Assembly (NCBI GenBank): GCA_965603365.1
Contig: CBFDCR010000006.1
Span: 1-64,000, forward strand
DNA length: 64,000 nucleotides
Source of the DNA: JAHELQ01 sp965603365
GTDB taxonomy: Bacteria; Acidobacteriota; Aminicenantia; UBA2199
Direction: 5' to 3'
Shown here: positions 1 to 8,900 of the stretch, piece by piece
How the letters are laid out: every line of letters begins with the position of its first letter
Numbering within the stretch: position 1 is the stretch's first letter
The notes under the pieces: generated by a model
What the model saw: the letters and a program-made list of their open reading frames with translations, nothing else
The model's database searches: none
Told to the model about the DNA's origin: nothing
Translations under genes and position numbers: made by a program

Positions 1-44
1 ACTGTCGGGGAATTTAAACAACTTTTTGTCTCTTTTATTATAAC

Positions 45-278
45 CTATGCACCATAGCCGGAAAAACCATCCACATAAGGGGAAAAATCGTTCCCATGAA
101 GGGAAAAACCATTCACATAACGGGCAAAACCATCCACATAAGGGACGAAACCATTCACATGAGCGGAGAAACCATTCACATAACGGACAAAACCATCCAC
201 ATAACGGGCGAAACCATTCACATGAGCGGAAAAACCACTCCCATGGACTATGTTATAGAAATATTCTTTACCTCTCAA
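45..278 (-). CDS. Possible small heptad-repeat reading frame through the minisatellite
   Basis: 77 codons from a TTG that overlaps the last PKS gene by 11 bases, with AGAGG five bases upstream. Because the repeat unit is 21 bp, the frame encodes repeated heptads of the type GF(S/A/V)x(H/Y)V(N/D), such as GFARYVN and GFSAHVN. All three plus-strand frames are also open across the repeat, so openness is no proof of coding. It has no recognisable family. It is listed only because its placement and heptad regularity are notable; I think it is more likely non-coding. Confidence 0.15.
   Translation of the reverse strand: MRGKEYFYNIVHGSGFSAHVNGFARYVDGFVRYVNGFSAHVNGFVPYVDGFARYVNGFSLHGNDFSPYVDGFSGYGA
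62..246. repeat. 21-bp tandem repeat (minisatellite), nine units
   Basis: Nine consecutive 21-bp units, of which the first eight (62-229) are clear and the ninth (230 to about 246) is diverged. Their core is AAACCATTCACAT, ending in variants of AACGGG or GAGCGG. Units 4-9 positions show a higher order of three units (63 bp): 104-166 and 167-229 match almost base for base, with 146-166 and 209-229 identical. There are no spacers, so it is not CRISPR. It begins 21 bases after the stop of the last PKS gene. The rest of 1-267 holds no gene I can support; 28-44 is A/T-rich. Confidence 0.92.
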
Positions 279-3200
279 AGGAACCTCTTACATTCACCCG
301 TCTCTGTTTCAACCGGTATTTCTCCCTGATGCTCTTTTTCTCCAGGCGCTCCTTTTCCTCGTCGGAGAATGTCAATGTTTTCTCTTCCTGCGCCAGATAT
401 TTTTTCAAATTGGCGATGGTGGGATACGAAAACATGGCGGCTACAGGCACCTCCTGCTTGAGCAGCCCTGCCAACCGCCTGGAAAACTGCGCCATATCCA
501 GGGAGCTGGCGCCAAGCTCGAAGAAGTTGTCGTTGATGCCCACTTTGTCGATGCCCAGGTAACTTTCCAGGGCCTGGGCCAAAACCTGCTCGATCTTATC
601 CCGGGGGACGGCATAAAGGGAACTTAACTCCGGCCGCAGCCGGCTGGTACCGACAAATTTCTCCGGGGGTGCCTCTTTGGGCGTTGACGAAATCCCGGCA
701 GCATGGAGCCGCTCCGCCATTTTCTCCAGGTGCCGGGTGGATACCAGGACTTGCGGCATTGTACCGGCCATGATGCGATCAAAAGCCTCCACTCCCTCGG
801 CAGGCCGTATGCCGCCCTTTGAGGCCCTCTCCAGGTGACCTTCGGACGACCCGGCTCTCTTTTTTGCCGGGGAGGCGATATAGGCAGGCAGGGGAAATCT
901 ACGCCTTGCTTCCCGGGCAGTGGATTTTCCCTCATCCGTCACCGTCAACAGCCTAAAGCCTTCGATATCCAGCCGTTCGCTGCCCTCTTCATCCATAATC
1001 GTCACATCAAAAGAGAGCGTCTCTCTTCCTCCCCCCCGGTTTTCGACAAACCGGGAGTAGACGAAAAACCGGGCCGGCAGCGGCCCCCTCAAGCGCAGAC
1101 ACTTGTAGGAAAAGGGAAGGTAACCGCCTTTAATATGGGGAATGCGCCGGTCGGTCATCGGCAGGAAGCTGGTGGCATAGTCCAGTAGGGCGGGATGTAA
1201 TTGATAAACCTTCATGTCGTCGGCATACCCAGCGGGTAATTGAAACAATGCCAATCCCCGCCTCTCTCCCAGCTTCACTTCAACCAGGCTGTGCCACCTG
1301 GGCCCCACCTCTACAAAGCTGCCCTCATAGGGTTTATGGTTATCTTTGCCGGGTGTCGTTTGGGACCGGCGGCACCGGGCTTCGATCTTCTTGAGACTGT
1401 GCTTTTGGGGGGGGGCCGTATCACCGGCAGCGATTTCTCCCCGTGCATGGGGTATCCATTCATCCTCTTTGGCGGGTGCCTGGCTCACACAGAAAAATTC
1501 AAAATAATCTCCCCTTTTTTCCAGTACGACCCGCAGCTCCTTTTCCTCGCCTTCCGCCACCATCAGGGGGTTTAAATAAAATACGTCCCGTATTTCAACG
1601 GTTTTTCCTCCTGCATGCACGTCAAAGGCGGCCCGGGCCAATTCCAGGTAAACGGTCCCCAGTACGATGGCACTGCCCATCACCCGGTGCTCATCCAGGA
1701 ACCAGTGTTTGTCCACCCTGAGATGGATAGAGAGTACTCCCAGGTTGTCCCCGGCAGACATATATGTGTCGAATAACGGATGTTCCAGAGGCCGGGACTG
1801 CCATTCAGGCGGCGGGGGGACACTCTCTTTAGCGGTCATGCCCACTTCCTGCCAGATATCCCAATTAACCGAGACGGTATATGTCTCCTCCCCTGAGGCC
1901 CGGCAGCAGGCAAAGGCATCGAGAAAGGCATTGGCCGCCGCATAGGCCGCCTGTCCCATGGGGGCCAGGATCGATAAGATAGAGGAGCACAGCATAAAAA
2001 AATCCAACGCCTCCTGCCGCAGCGCCCGGTGAAGGGCTAGTGTTCCCGCTATTTTGGGCGCCAGAACCGCCTCCGACATCGGGCGGGTTCGCCGCTGGAT
2101 CAGCGCCCCGTCGGCGACACCGGCGGCATGGATGACGCCGTTGACGGCGCCAAATTGCACCTTTGCCCGGGCAACTATCTCCTGCATCTGGGCCGGATTC
2201 GTCACATCGGCACCAAAAACAATCACCTCGGCCCCCAGACTCTCCAGTTCCTTCAGTTTGTTTATTTTGACAGCAACCGGGTCATCGACGCCGTGTTCCT
2301 GCAACCACCGGTCCCACTCATCTTTGTGGGGAAAAGAGGAGCGCCCGATCAGGATGAGGCGGGCCTCTACGCTCCTGGCCAGGTGCTCGGCGAGTATCAG
2401 GCCGATACCGCCTAAGCCCCCGGTGATGAGATAAACGCCCCTCTCCTTCAACCGGGGAACCCGTCCTGCCGGTTTGTTCAACCGCACCGGTTCAAAAGAG
2501 CGGACCCAGCGGTATGTATGCCGGTAGGCAATCACCGGCTCGGGGCTTGCCGACAGGCTCTCTGCCAATAGCTGCTCCTCCAGCCTGCGGTACTGCCGGT
2601 CTTTTGGGGCAGGCAGGACAACATCGACGCTGCGGCAGTGAATATGGGGATACTCGCGATTCATAACCTGGATCGCCCCCGATACCGCTGCCTTCTGCGG
2701 GAACAGGAGTTCACCGCCGACGACCTCCTGCATATGGTCGGTCACCACCGTCAACCGGACATCATCTCTAAGGCCCTGCCGGCCAAGGGCCTGGGCAATC
2801 GCCAACAGGCTGTAAAATCCCCGCTCCAGTGTATGGTCAACCACTGCCGCCGATGCCTCCCCTGCCTTTGAGCCGGTGATATTCCACAGATGAAGAATAG
2901 AGCCGGGAAACCGCTTCAAGGCAGCCAGTTCATCGAATAGTGCATCATAATCGCCGCCGCTGCCGGGATTGAGGGTATACGAATGGTTGTCCACTTTCCC
3001 AAAGGCGTCGCCCATCTCCACCGAGACGACCTCCGCCCCCTCTCCTTCCAGCCGCGCTGCCAGTCGAGAGCCCAGGCCCAGTGAATCGCTAAACACCAGC
3101 CAGCGGGTTCCGGCTGTCTTACCCTGATCGGCAGCAGGTTGAAGGGAACGCTTCCAGGAGGGAATGTAAAACCAATCGTCAATCTCCTCTCTCTGCAGGG

Positions 3201-5931
3201 GTAAGGCGGCTGTCGTATTCATGTCCACGGCCGCCCAGTAACGCACACCCTCAAAGGGATAGGTGGGCAAAGAGAGCCGGTACCTCTTCTCTGCCGAATA
3301 GAATTCAGGCCAATCGATGGACTGCCCGTAAAGCCACAGTTGACCGATCTTCGTCAACAGGTAACGGCTGTCCGACACCTGTTCCTGGGGATGGCGGACC
3401 AGGTTGATGATCGCCGCCTCCGTTTTATTGCCCACCTCCCCATCTTCACCCTGTCTGGCCTGCTTTCGTGCCAGCGTGCTCAACACCTGGCCGGGGCCGA
3501 CCTCCACCAGGATGACATTCTCCCCCTTTAACAGCGTCTTCAGGCCGTCGGAAAAACGCACGGTCTCTCTCAGGTGGCGGGCCCAATAGCCGGGGTCCAC
3601 CGCCTCTTTGCCGCTTATCCAGCCGCCGCTGACATTGGATATATAGGGGATTCCCGGCTCATTTAGCCGGATTTGCCCGACCCTCTCCCTGAACGCCCCT
3701 ACCACCGGCTCCATCATAGCGGAATGAAAGGCATGGGAGGTATGAAGGGGACGGCCCTCATACCCTTGCTTCTTTAACTCTTCGGCAAATTTGTCTACCG
3801 CATCAGGGGGACCGGATACCACGCAGCCGTCCGGCCCGTTGACGGCTGCCAGCGATACGCTTTCATTCAACAACGGTTTTACCCTCTCCTCGGACAGCGG
3901 CACACTCAGCATAGCTCCGGGGGGAACTTGCTGCATCGATCTCCCCCGGAAGACCACCAACGCCAGGGCATCCTCTAAAGAGAAAACCCCGGACAAACAG
4001 GCAGCCACATACTCGCCGATGGAGTGACCGATCATGGCCTGGGCTTTGATGCCCCAGGCCATCAACAACCTGGCCAGGGCATATTCGAAGACAAACAGCA
4101 GCGGCTGGGCCACTTCGGTTTGATCGATACCCGGTATCGAGTGCCGGTCGGGGGTGCCGGGTGATCGAAAGAGAATCTCTTTGATACGGCAGTCCATCAG
4201 GCCGTCCAATATCCCAAAACAGCGATCCATCTCTTGTCGAAACAGGGATTCCCCCTGGTATAACGCCAATCCCATATTCTCATACTGCGCGCCCTGGCCC
4301 GGGAACATAAATACCACCCGCCTGTTCCTATCTTTCTTTAAAAGCCGATGCCCGTTCCAATGGGGGGAATCGGGCGTTGACAATACACTAACGGCCTCAT
4401 CGAGCCTGGAACACACAAAAAACTGCCTGTACTCCAGGGGGGTACGCCCCACCTGTAAGGTATAGGCCGCATCCCTCAGGTTCATACCGGGACTCTTTTT
4501 AAAATGCCCGGCCAGGTTCCGGCTCACCCGCCGGAGGGCTGTCCCGGTTTGGGCCGACAGCAGTATTAATTGGCACTCCCGCCCTTCGGCCGGGCCCCCG
4601 GGCCTGCCGTTCGATGGCGGGGCCTCTTCTAAGATAACATGGGCATTGGTGCCGCCGACACCAAAAGAGCTCACCCCGGCACGCCGCGGGTAACTGCCCC
4701 TCCGCCAATCAGCCAGGCCGGTATTTACATAAAAAGGGGTGTTGTCGAAATCAATCTCGGCATTGGGGCTTTCAAAGTGGAGGCTGGGGGGGATACATCC
4801 ATGCTTCAATGCCAGAACCGTCTTAATAAAGCTGGTAATCCCGGCGGCGGCATCGAGATGCCCTATGTTGGTCTTGACAGAGCCGATGGCGCAAAAAGCC
4901 CTCTTATCGGTATTGAACGCCTGGCTTAAGGCTTCAATCTCTATCGGGTCTCCCATGGCGGTACCGGTACCGTGGGTTTCAATATAGCCGATACTGTCGG
5001 GGGAGACCTCCGCAGCCTGGAGTGCGGCCCGGATAACGGCGGCCTGACCCTTCACACCGGGCGCGCTGAAACCGACCTTTTGATTGCCATCATTATTAAC
5101 CGCGGAACCGATTAAAACCGCATAAATATTATCCCTACCGGCAGCGGCGCCTTCCAGTTGTTTTAAGACCACAACCCCGGCCCCACTGCCGAAGACGGTT
5201 CCATTGGCCCCGGCATCGAATGCCCGGCAGTGGCCATCCGCCGAATGGATCAGGCCTTCCTGGCAGAGATACCCCTTCCCCTGGGAAAGCACTATGGATA
5301 CGCCGCCGGCCAGGGCGATCTCACATTCACCACTCAACAAACCCTGGCAGGCCTGGTGAACCGCCACCAGGGATGTCGAACAGGCCGTGAATATAGTGGA
5401 ACTGGGGCCTCTTAAATTTAATTTATATGAAACATGGGTCGTTAAAAAGTCTTTGTCAAAAAAGAGAGAGCCGCTAAATCCCCTGGCCGATTCACCGGCC
5501 TTCATTTTAAATGTACCGGCGATCCAGGAATTATTCATAGATGCCCCGGCGTAAAGACCTATTAATCCCTTATAGGAAAAGGGGTCATACCCCGCATCCT
5601 CCAATGCCTCCCATACGCACTCGTGGAAAATTCGTACCTGGGGGTCCATGAACTCTACATCCCCGGGAAGATAATCAAAAAACGAGGCATCAAAATATTC
5701 ACACCCCGCCAGCATTGGATTTGCCCTCACATAACCCCGACTCTTCAATGCCCCGGTAGGGAGTCCGGCACCTGTTAACTCTTCATCGGTAAAGAAAGAG
5801 ATCGATTCGACCCCCCTTTTCAAATTTCCCCAGAGTTCATCGATATTTTTAGCCCCGGGGAAGCAGCCAGCCATACCGATAACGGCGATGTCCAATCCAC
5901 AGCCGGGCTCTTGTTCCAGGTTGTCAGGCAT
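268..5931 (-). CDS. Final PKS module KS-AT-KR(DH nested)-ACP
   Basis: 1887 aa, ATG with GGAGG five bases upstream. KS (TACSTS Cys184, ETHGTGT, KTNIGH), AT (GHSIGEY Ser637, HAFHS; malonyl-type), KR (TGGLGGIG from Thr1170; AYAAAN, Tyr1330). After WDIWQEVGM (Met1365) a dehydratase domain of about 340 residues follows: KHWFLDEHRVMG with the putative catalytic His1415, and HPALLDYATS with Asp1584. Only then comes GIRPAEGVEAF (from Gly1707) and PQVLVSTRHL, a segment that follows the KR directly in the other modules. ACP: LGASSL, Ser1810. The usual DH order is before KR, so this arrangement is unusual. In the DH motif HxxxGxxxxP the Pro is Leu, and the residue four after Asp1584 is Ser rather than Gln or His. 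No thioesterase or reductase follows the ACP. Basic tail REKYRLKQRRVNVRGSFER. Confidence 0.94.
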   Translation of the reverse strand: MPDNLEQEPGCGLDIAVIGMAGCFPGAKNIDELWGNLKRGVESISFFTDEELTGAGLPTGALKSRGYVRANPMLAGCEYFDASFFDYLPGDVEFMDPQVRIFHECVWEALEDAGYDPFSYKGLIGLYAGASMNNSWIAGTFKMKAGESARGFSGSLFFDKDFLTTHVSYKLNLRGPSSTIFTACSTSLVAVHQACQGLLSGECEIALAGGVSIVLSQGKGYLCQEGLIHSADGHCRAFDAGANGTVFGSGAGVVVLKQLEGAAAGRDNIYAVLIGSAVNNDGNQKVGFSAPGVKGQAAVIRAALQAAEVSPDSIGYIETHGTGTAMGDPIEIEALSQAFNTDKRAFCAIGSVKTNIGHLDAAAGITSFIKTVLALKHGCIPPSLHFESPNAEIDFDNTPFYVNTGLADWRRGSYPRRAGVSSFGVGGTNAHVILEEAPPSNGRPGGPAEGRECQLILLSAQTGTALRRVSRNLAGHFKKSPGMNLRDAAYTLQVGRTPLEYRQFFVCSRLDEAVSVLSTPDSPHWNGHRLLKKDRNRRVVFMFPGQGAQYENMGLALYQGESLFRQEMDRCFGILDGLMDCRIKEILFRSPGTPDRHSIPGIDQTEVAQPLLFVFEYALARLLMAWGIKAQAMIGHSIGEYVAACLSGVFSLEDALALVVFRGRSMQQVPPGAMLSVPLSEERVKPLLNESVSLAAVNGPDGCVVSGPPDAVDKFAEELKKQGYEGRPLHTSHAFHSAMMEPVVGAFRERVGQIRLNEPGIPYISNVSGGWISGKEAVDPGYWARHLRETVRFSDGLKTLLKGENVILVEVGPGQVLSTLARKQARQGEDGEVGNKTEAAIINLVRHPQEQVSDSRYLLTKIGQLWLYGQSIDWPEFYSAEKRYRLSLPTYPFEGVRYWAAVDMNTTAALPLQREEIDDWFYIPSWKRSLQPAADQGKTAGTRWLVFSDSLGLGSRLAARLEGEGAEVVSVEMGDAFGKVDNHSYTLNPGSGGDYDALFDELAALKRFPGSILHLWNITGSKAGEASAAVVDHTLERGFYSLLAIAQALGRQGLRDDVRLTVVTDHMQEVVGGELLFPQKAAVSGAIQVMNREYPHIHCRSVDVVLPAPKDRQYRRLEEQLLAESLSASPEPVIAYRHTYRWVRSFEPVRLNKPAGRVPRLKERGVYLITGGLGGIGLILAEHLARSVEARLILIGRSSFPHKDEWDRWLQEHGVDDPVAVKINKLKELESLGAEVIVFGADVTNPAQMQEIVARAKVQFGAVNGVIHAAGVADGALIQRRTRPMSEAVLAPKIAGTLALHRALRQEALDFFMLCSSILSILAPMGQAAYAAANAFLDAFACCRASGEETYTVSVNWDIWQEVGMTAKESVPPPPEWQSRPLEHPLFDTYMSAGDNLGVLSIHLRVDKHWFLDEHRVMGSAIVLGTVYLELARAAFDVHAGGKTVEIRDVFYLNPLMVAEGEEKELRVVLEKRGDYFEFFCVSQAPAKEDEWIPHARGEIAAGDTAPPQKHSLKKIEARCRRSQTTPGKDNHKPYEGSFVEVGPRWHSLVEVKLGERRGLALFQLPAGYADDMKVYQLHPALLDYATSFLPMTDRRIPHIKGGYLPFSYKCLRLRGPLPARFFVYSRFVENRGGGRETLSFDVTIMDEEGSERLDIEGFRLLTVTDEGKSTAREARRRFPLPAYIASPAKKRAGSSEGHLERASKGGIRPAEGVEAFDRIMAGTMPQVLVSTRHLEKMAERLHAAGISSTPKEAPPEKFVGTSRLRPELSSLYAVPRDKIEQVLAQALESYLGIDKVGINDNFFELGASSLDMAQFSRRLAGLLKQEVPVAAMFSYPTIANLKKYLAQEEKTLTFSDEEKERLEKKSIREKYRLKQRRVNVRGSFER
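817..1836 (-). other. Dehydratase domain nested within the KR of the last PKS module
   Basis: Residues about 1366-1705 of the 268-5931 protein form a double hot-dog DH (His1415 in DEHRVMG, Asp1584 in LLDYATS, IKGGYLPFSYKCLRL near the end). They separate QEVGM from GIxPxEG, two segments that are contiguous in the KR of the 5924-10615 module and close together in the others. Confidence 0.75.
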
Positions 5932-8900
5932 GTATTCCTCCCGCCATCCGCTTCCCCCTCTGCCGCAATTTATTTTTCCCCTTGCTGATGGCTTCCAGTC
6001 GAGCTTTGTCTTCGCCGGTCACCACCCCGCCTGCTTCTTTTTTGCTTAAATGGCGGGCCAACTCACCGACGGTGGAGTGGTTATAAAACGTAACCAGGGA
6101 TATATCCTGGCCCAGTATCTCTTTCAATTTCCTGTTTACCTGGATCATCTCAAGAGAGGTGGCACCCAGATCGAAAAAATTGTCATCTACACCCACCTGG
6201 TCAATGCCCAGGATATCCTGCCAGAGTTCGGCCAATGTCTTCTCGAGTTCACCGTCCGGTGCAAAATATGGCGTCTTCAGGGCAGGCCGCCGGTACTTTT
6301 GTACCGGAGAGATATCTTTTGCCAATGGAGCCTGGCTGTTCGGTACGCCTGCAAGCCGTGACCACTCCATCATATGAAGCAGATTCCTGGTAGAGGTGAT
6401 GACCTGCGGCAGCGGTTCGGTTAGAACCCGGGCAAAGACCTCTTTACCCTCTGCCGGTAAGATACCGCTCCGGGGGGAAAGATTCGCAGCAGCCATGCCC
6501 ACCTCCTGCCATACATCCCAATTAATGCTGGTTACAGCAGTGGCCGTCACGCCCCCTCCACTCTTATAGTGACTGAAGGAATCCAGGAACGCATTGGCTG
6601 CCGTATATGCCACCTGTCCCATGGGGGGGTGGATGGCGGAAATAGACGAGCATAAAATAAAGAAATCCAACGCCCTATCTTTCAAAAGCCTATCCAGGAC
6701 GACTGTTCCCCTCACTTTCGAGGCAAACACCTCTTCTGTCGTTTCGCGGCTTCTCGATTGAATCAGCCCGGCATCCGGCAGACCTGCCGAATGGATAACG
6801 CCGTCGATGCCGCCGAATCTCTGCTCTGCCTCCTTAAGGGCCGCCGCCATCTGCTGCCGGTCGGACACATCGGCAGACAACACCAATACCTCCGCCCCCC
6901 ATGCCTCCAACTGCCGGATTTTCTCCAATTTACCCCTTACGTTATCTTCCGGTGGGTGGCTCTCCAGCCATTGATCCCAATCCCCCGGCGGTGGAAAAGT
7001 AGAGCGGCCGGTCAACACCAACCTCGCCCTCACCTGTTGGGCCAGGTATTCGGCCAGTACCAGCCCAATGCCCCCCAGTCCGCCTGTGATCAAATAAACA
7101 CCCCGCTCCTTCAGCCGCTCCGTCTCCCTCCCGGAATCTGCCAACCGAATGGGTTCATAGCCCCGGACCCAGCGAATAGTGCTGCGATAGGCGACGATGG
7201 CCTCGGCAGTGTCGGCGCTCATCTCCGCCAACAGTTGATCCATCAAGGTTTTTTCTTCAGGGGCAGCCGGTTGGGGGTTGACAATATCGATGCTGCGGCA
7301 ACTGATGTTGGGGTATTCCTGGGGGATGACCATTACCGGCCCCAGCAAGGTCGCCTTCTGCGGCGCGGCGGGGATCTCTTTCAGCACCTCCTGCATCCGG
7401 TTGGATATGACTATGATCCGGATTTTATCTTCGACATCCTGGCTGCCGATGGCGCGGGCCAGGTTCAGGAGGCTGTAATAGCCCACATCCTGGGAGTGGG
7501 CCATCCCTTCCGGCGACAAAGCCGGGGGTTCGTCTTCGCCGACGTTCCACAGGTGGACGATTAACCGGGGCAGCGTCCCCCCCGCCCGCAGCTCAGCGAA
7601 TAGGGCATTATAGTGGCCATCTTCGCCTGGGTTCAACGTATATACCTGTCGATTCTGCCGGGAAAATTCGGTTCCCTCTTTCACCACGATAATATCTAAC
7701 CCGGCCTGCTCCAGCCTTTTCATCAAGCGGGAGCAAAAATCCGCCCGGCCGGCAAAAACCAGGCAGTTACCGGCCAGGCCTTCCCCACCGGCCCGGCCAA
7801 GGGGCAGGCGGGAACGTTTCCATGAAGGAATGTAAAACCAGTCACCGATATCTTTTCTTTTTTGCAGCAGGGAGCTGCCCAAAAGCATGCCCATACCATT
7901 GGGAAAGAGGGCCTTGCCGGGCCAGTAACGCCGCCCTTCAAAGGGGTAGGCGGGTAACGAAATACGGTACCGATTCTCTTCGGCATAAAATCCCTGCCAA
8001 TCGATTCTCTTTCCATAAAGCCATAACCTGCCGATATTATCAAGGAGGTAGGCATCGTCGGTCGCACTCTCCCGGGGGTGTTTGACAAGATTTAAAAACC
8101 GGTGTTCCCGCCCCCGGCCGTTGTGGTTTTTTGCATATTGGGTGGCAAAAGTCGTCAATACCTTGCCGGGGCCCAATTCCAAAAAGAGAGCCTCCTCCTC
8201 TTCAAACAAATTCTTAAGCCCCTCTAAAAATCGCACACCCTTTCTCATATGGGCGGCCCAATAGGCAGGGTCGGTCACCTCCCGGCCCACTGCCCAGGTC
8301 CCGGTCAGGTTTGATATAAAGGGGAGAGTCGGCGCGTTTAAAGGGAATTCCCTCGCCTTATCTTCAAACTGTTTCAAAATCGGCTCCATCATGCCGGAAT
8401 GAAAGGCGTGTGAGGTATGCAGCGGCCTGGTTTCATATCCCTGCCGCTTCAATCTATCTTCAAAGGCCGCCATCGCCCCCGCAGGGCCGGAAACGGTACA
8501 CAGGTTCAGCCCGTTAACTGCAGCTATGGAAATCTCATCACTCCCGGACTGAATTAATAACTCTCGTAACTCCTCCTCCGGAAGTACCACCCCCATCATG
8601 GCACCTGGGGGCATCTGCTGCATCAATTGCCCCCTGAAGGCCACCAGGTGTAAGGCATCTTCCAGTGAAAAAACACCCGACAGGCAAGCCGCCACATATT
8701 CACCGATACTGTGGCCGATCATGGCGGCGGGTTTGACTCCCCACCTCATCAGCAATTTGGCCAGGGCGTATTCGAATATGAATAAAACCGGCTGTGCGAT
8801 TTCGGTGCGGTTGATCCCCTCTTTAGTGAAGTGGCCCGTGGGATAGAGGATCTCTTTGATATTATAGTCCATTAGGGGACTTAAAATATCAAAACAGCGA

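Noticed and set aside
62..246. CRISPR-like array
   Set aside because: The 21-bp units follow each other without spacers and no cas genes are present.
47..562. Plus-strand histidine/asparagine-rich frame of 171 codons
   Set aside because: It is made of the 21-bp repeat and the antisense of the last PKS gene; all frames are open across the repeat.
268..900. Thioesterase at the C-terminus of the last PKS
   Set aside because: After the ACP Ser1810 only about 75 residues remain, ending in a charged tail; no GxSxG.
6758..7564. Plus-strand frame of 268 codons
   Set aside because: Antisense of the KR region of the 5924-10615 PKS, with no domain and no SD; a codon-bias shadow.
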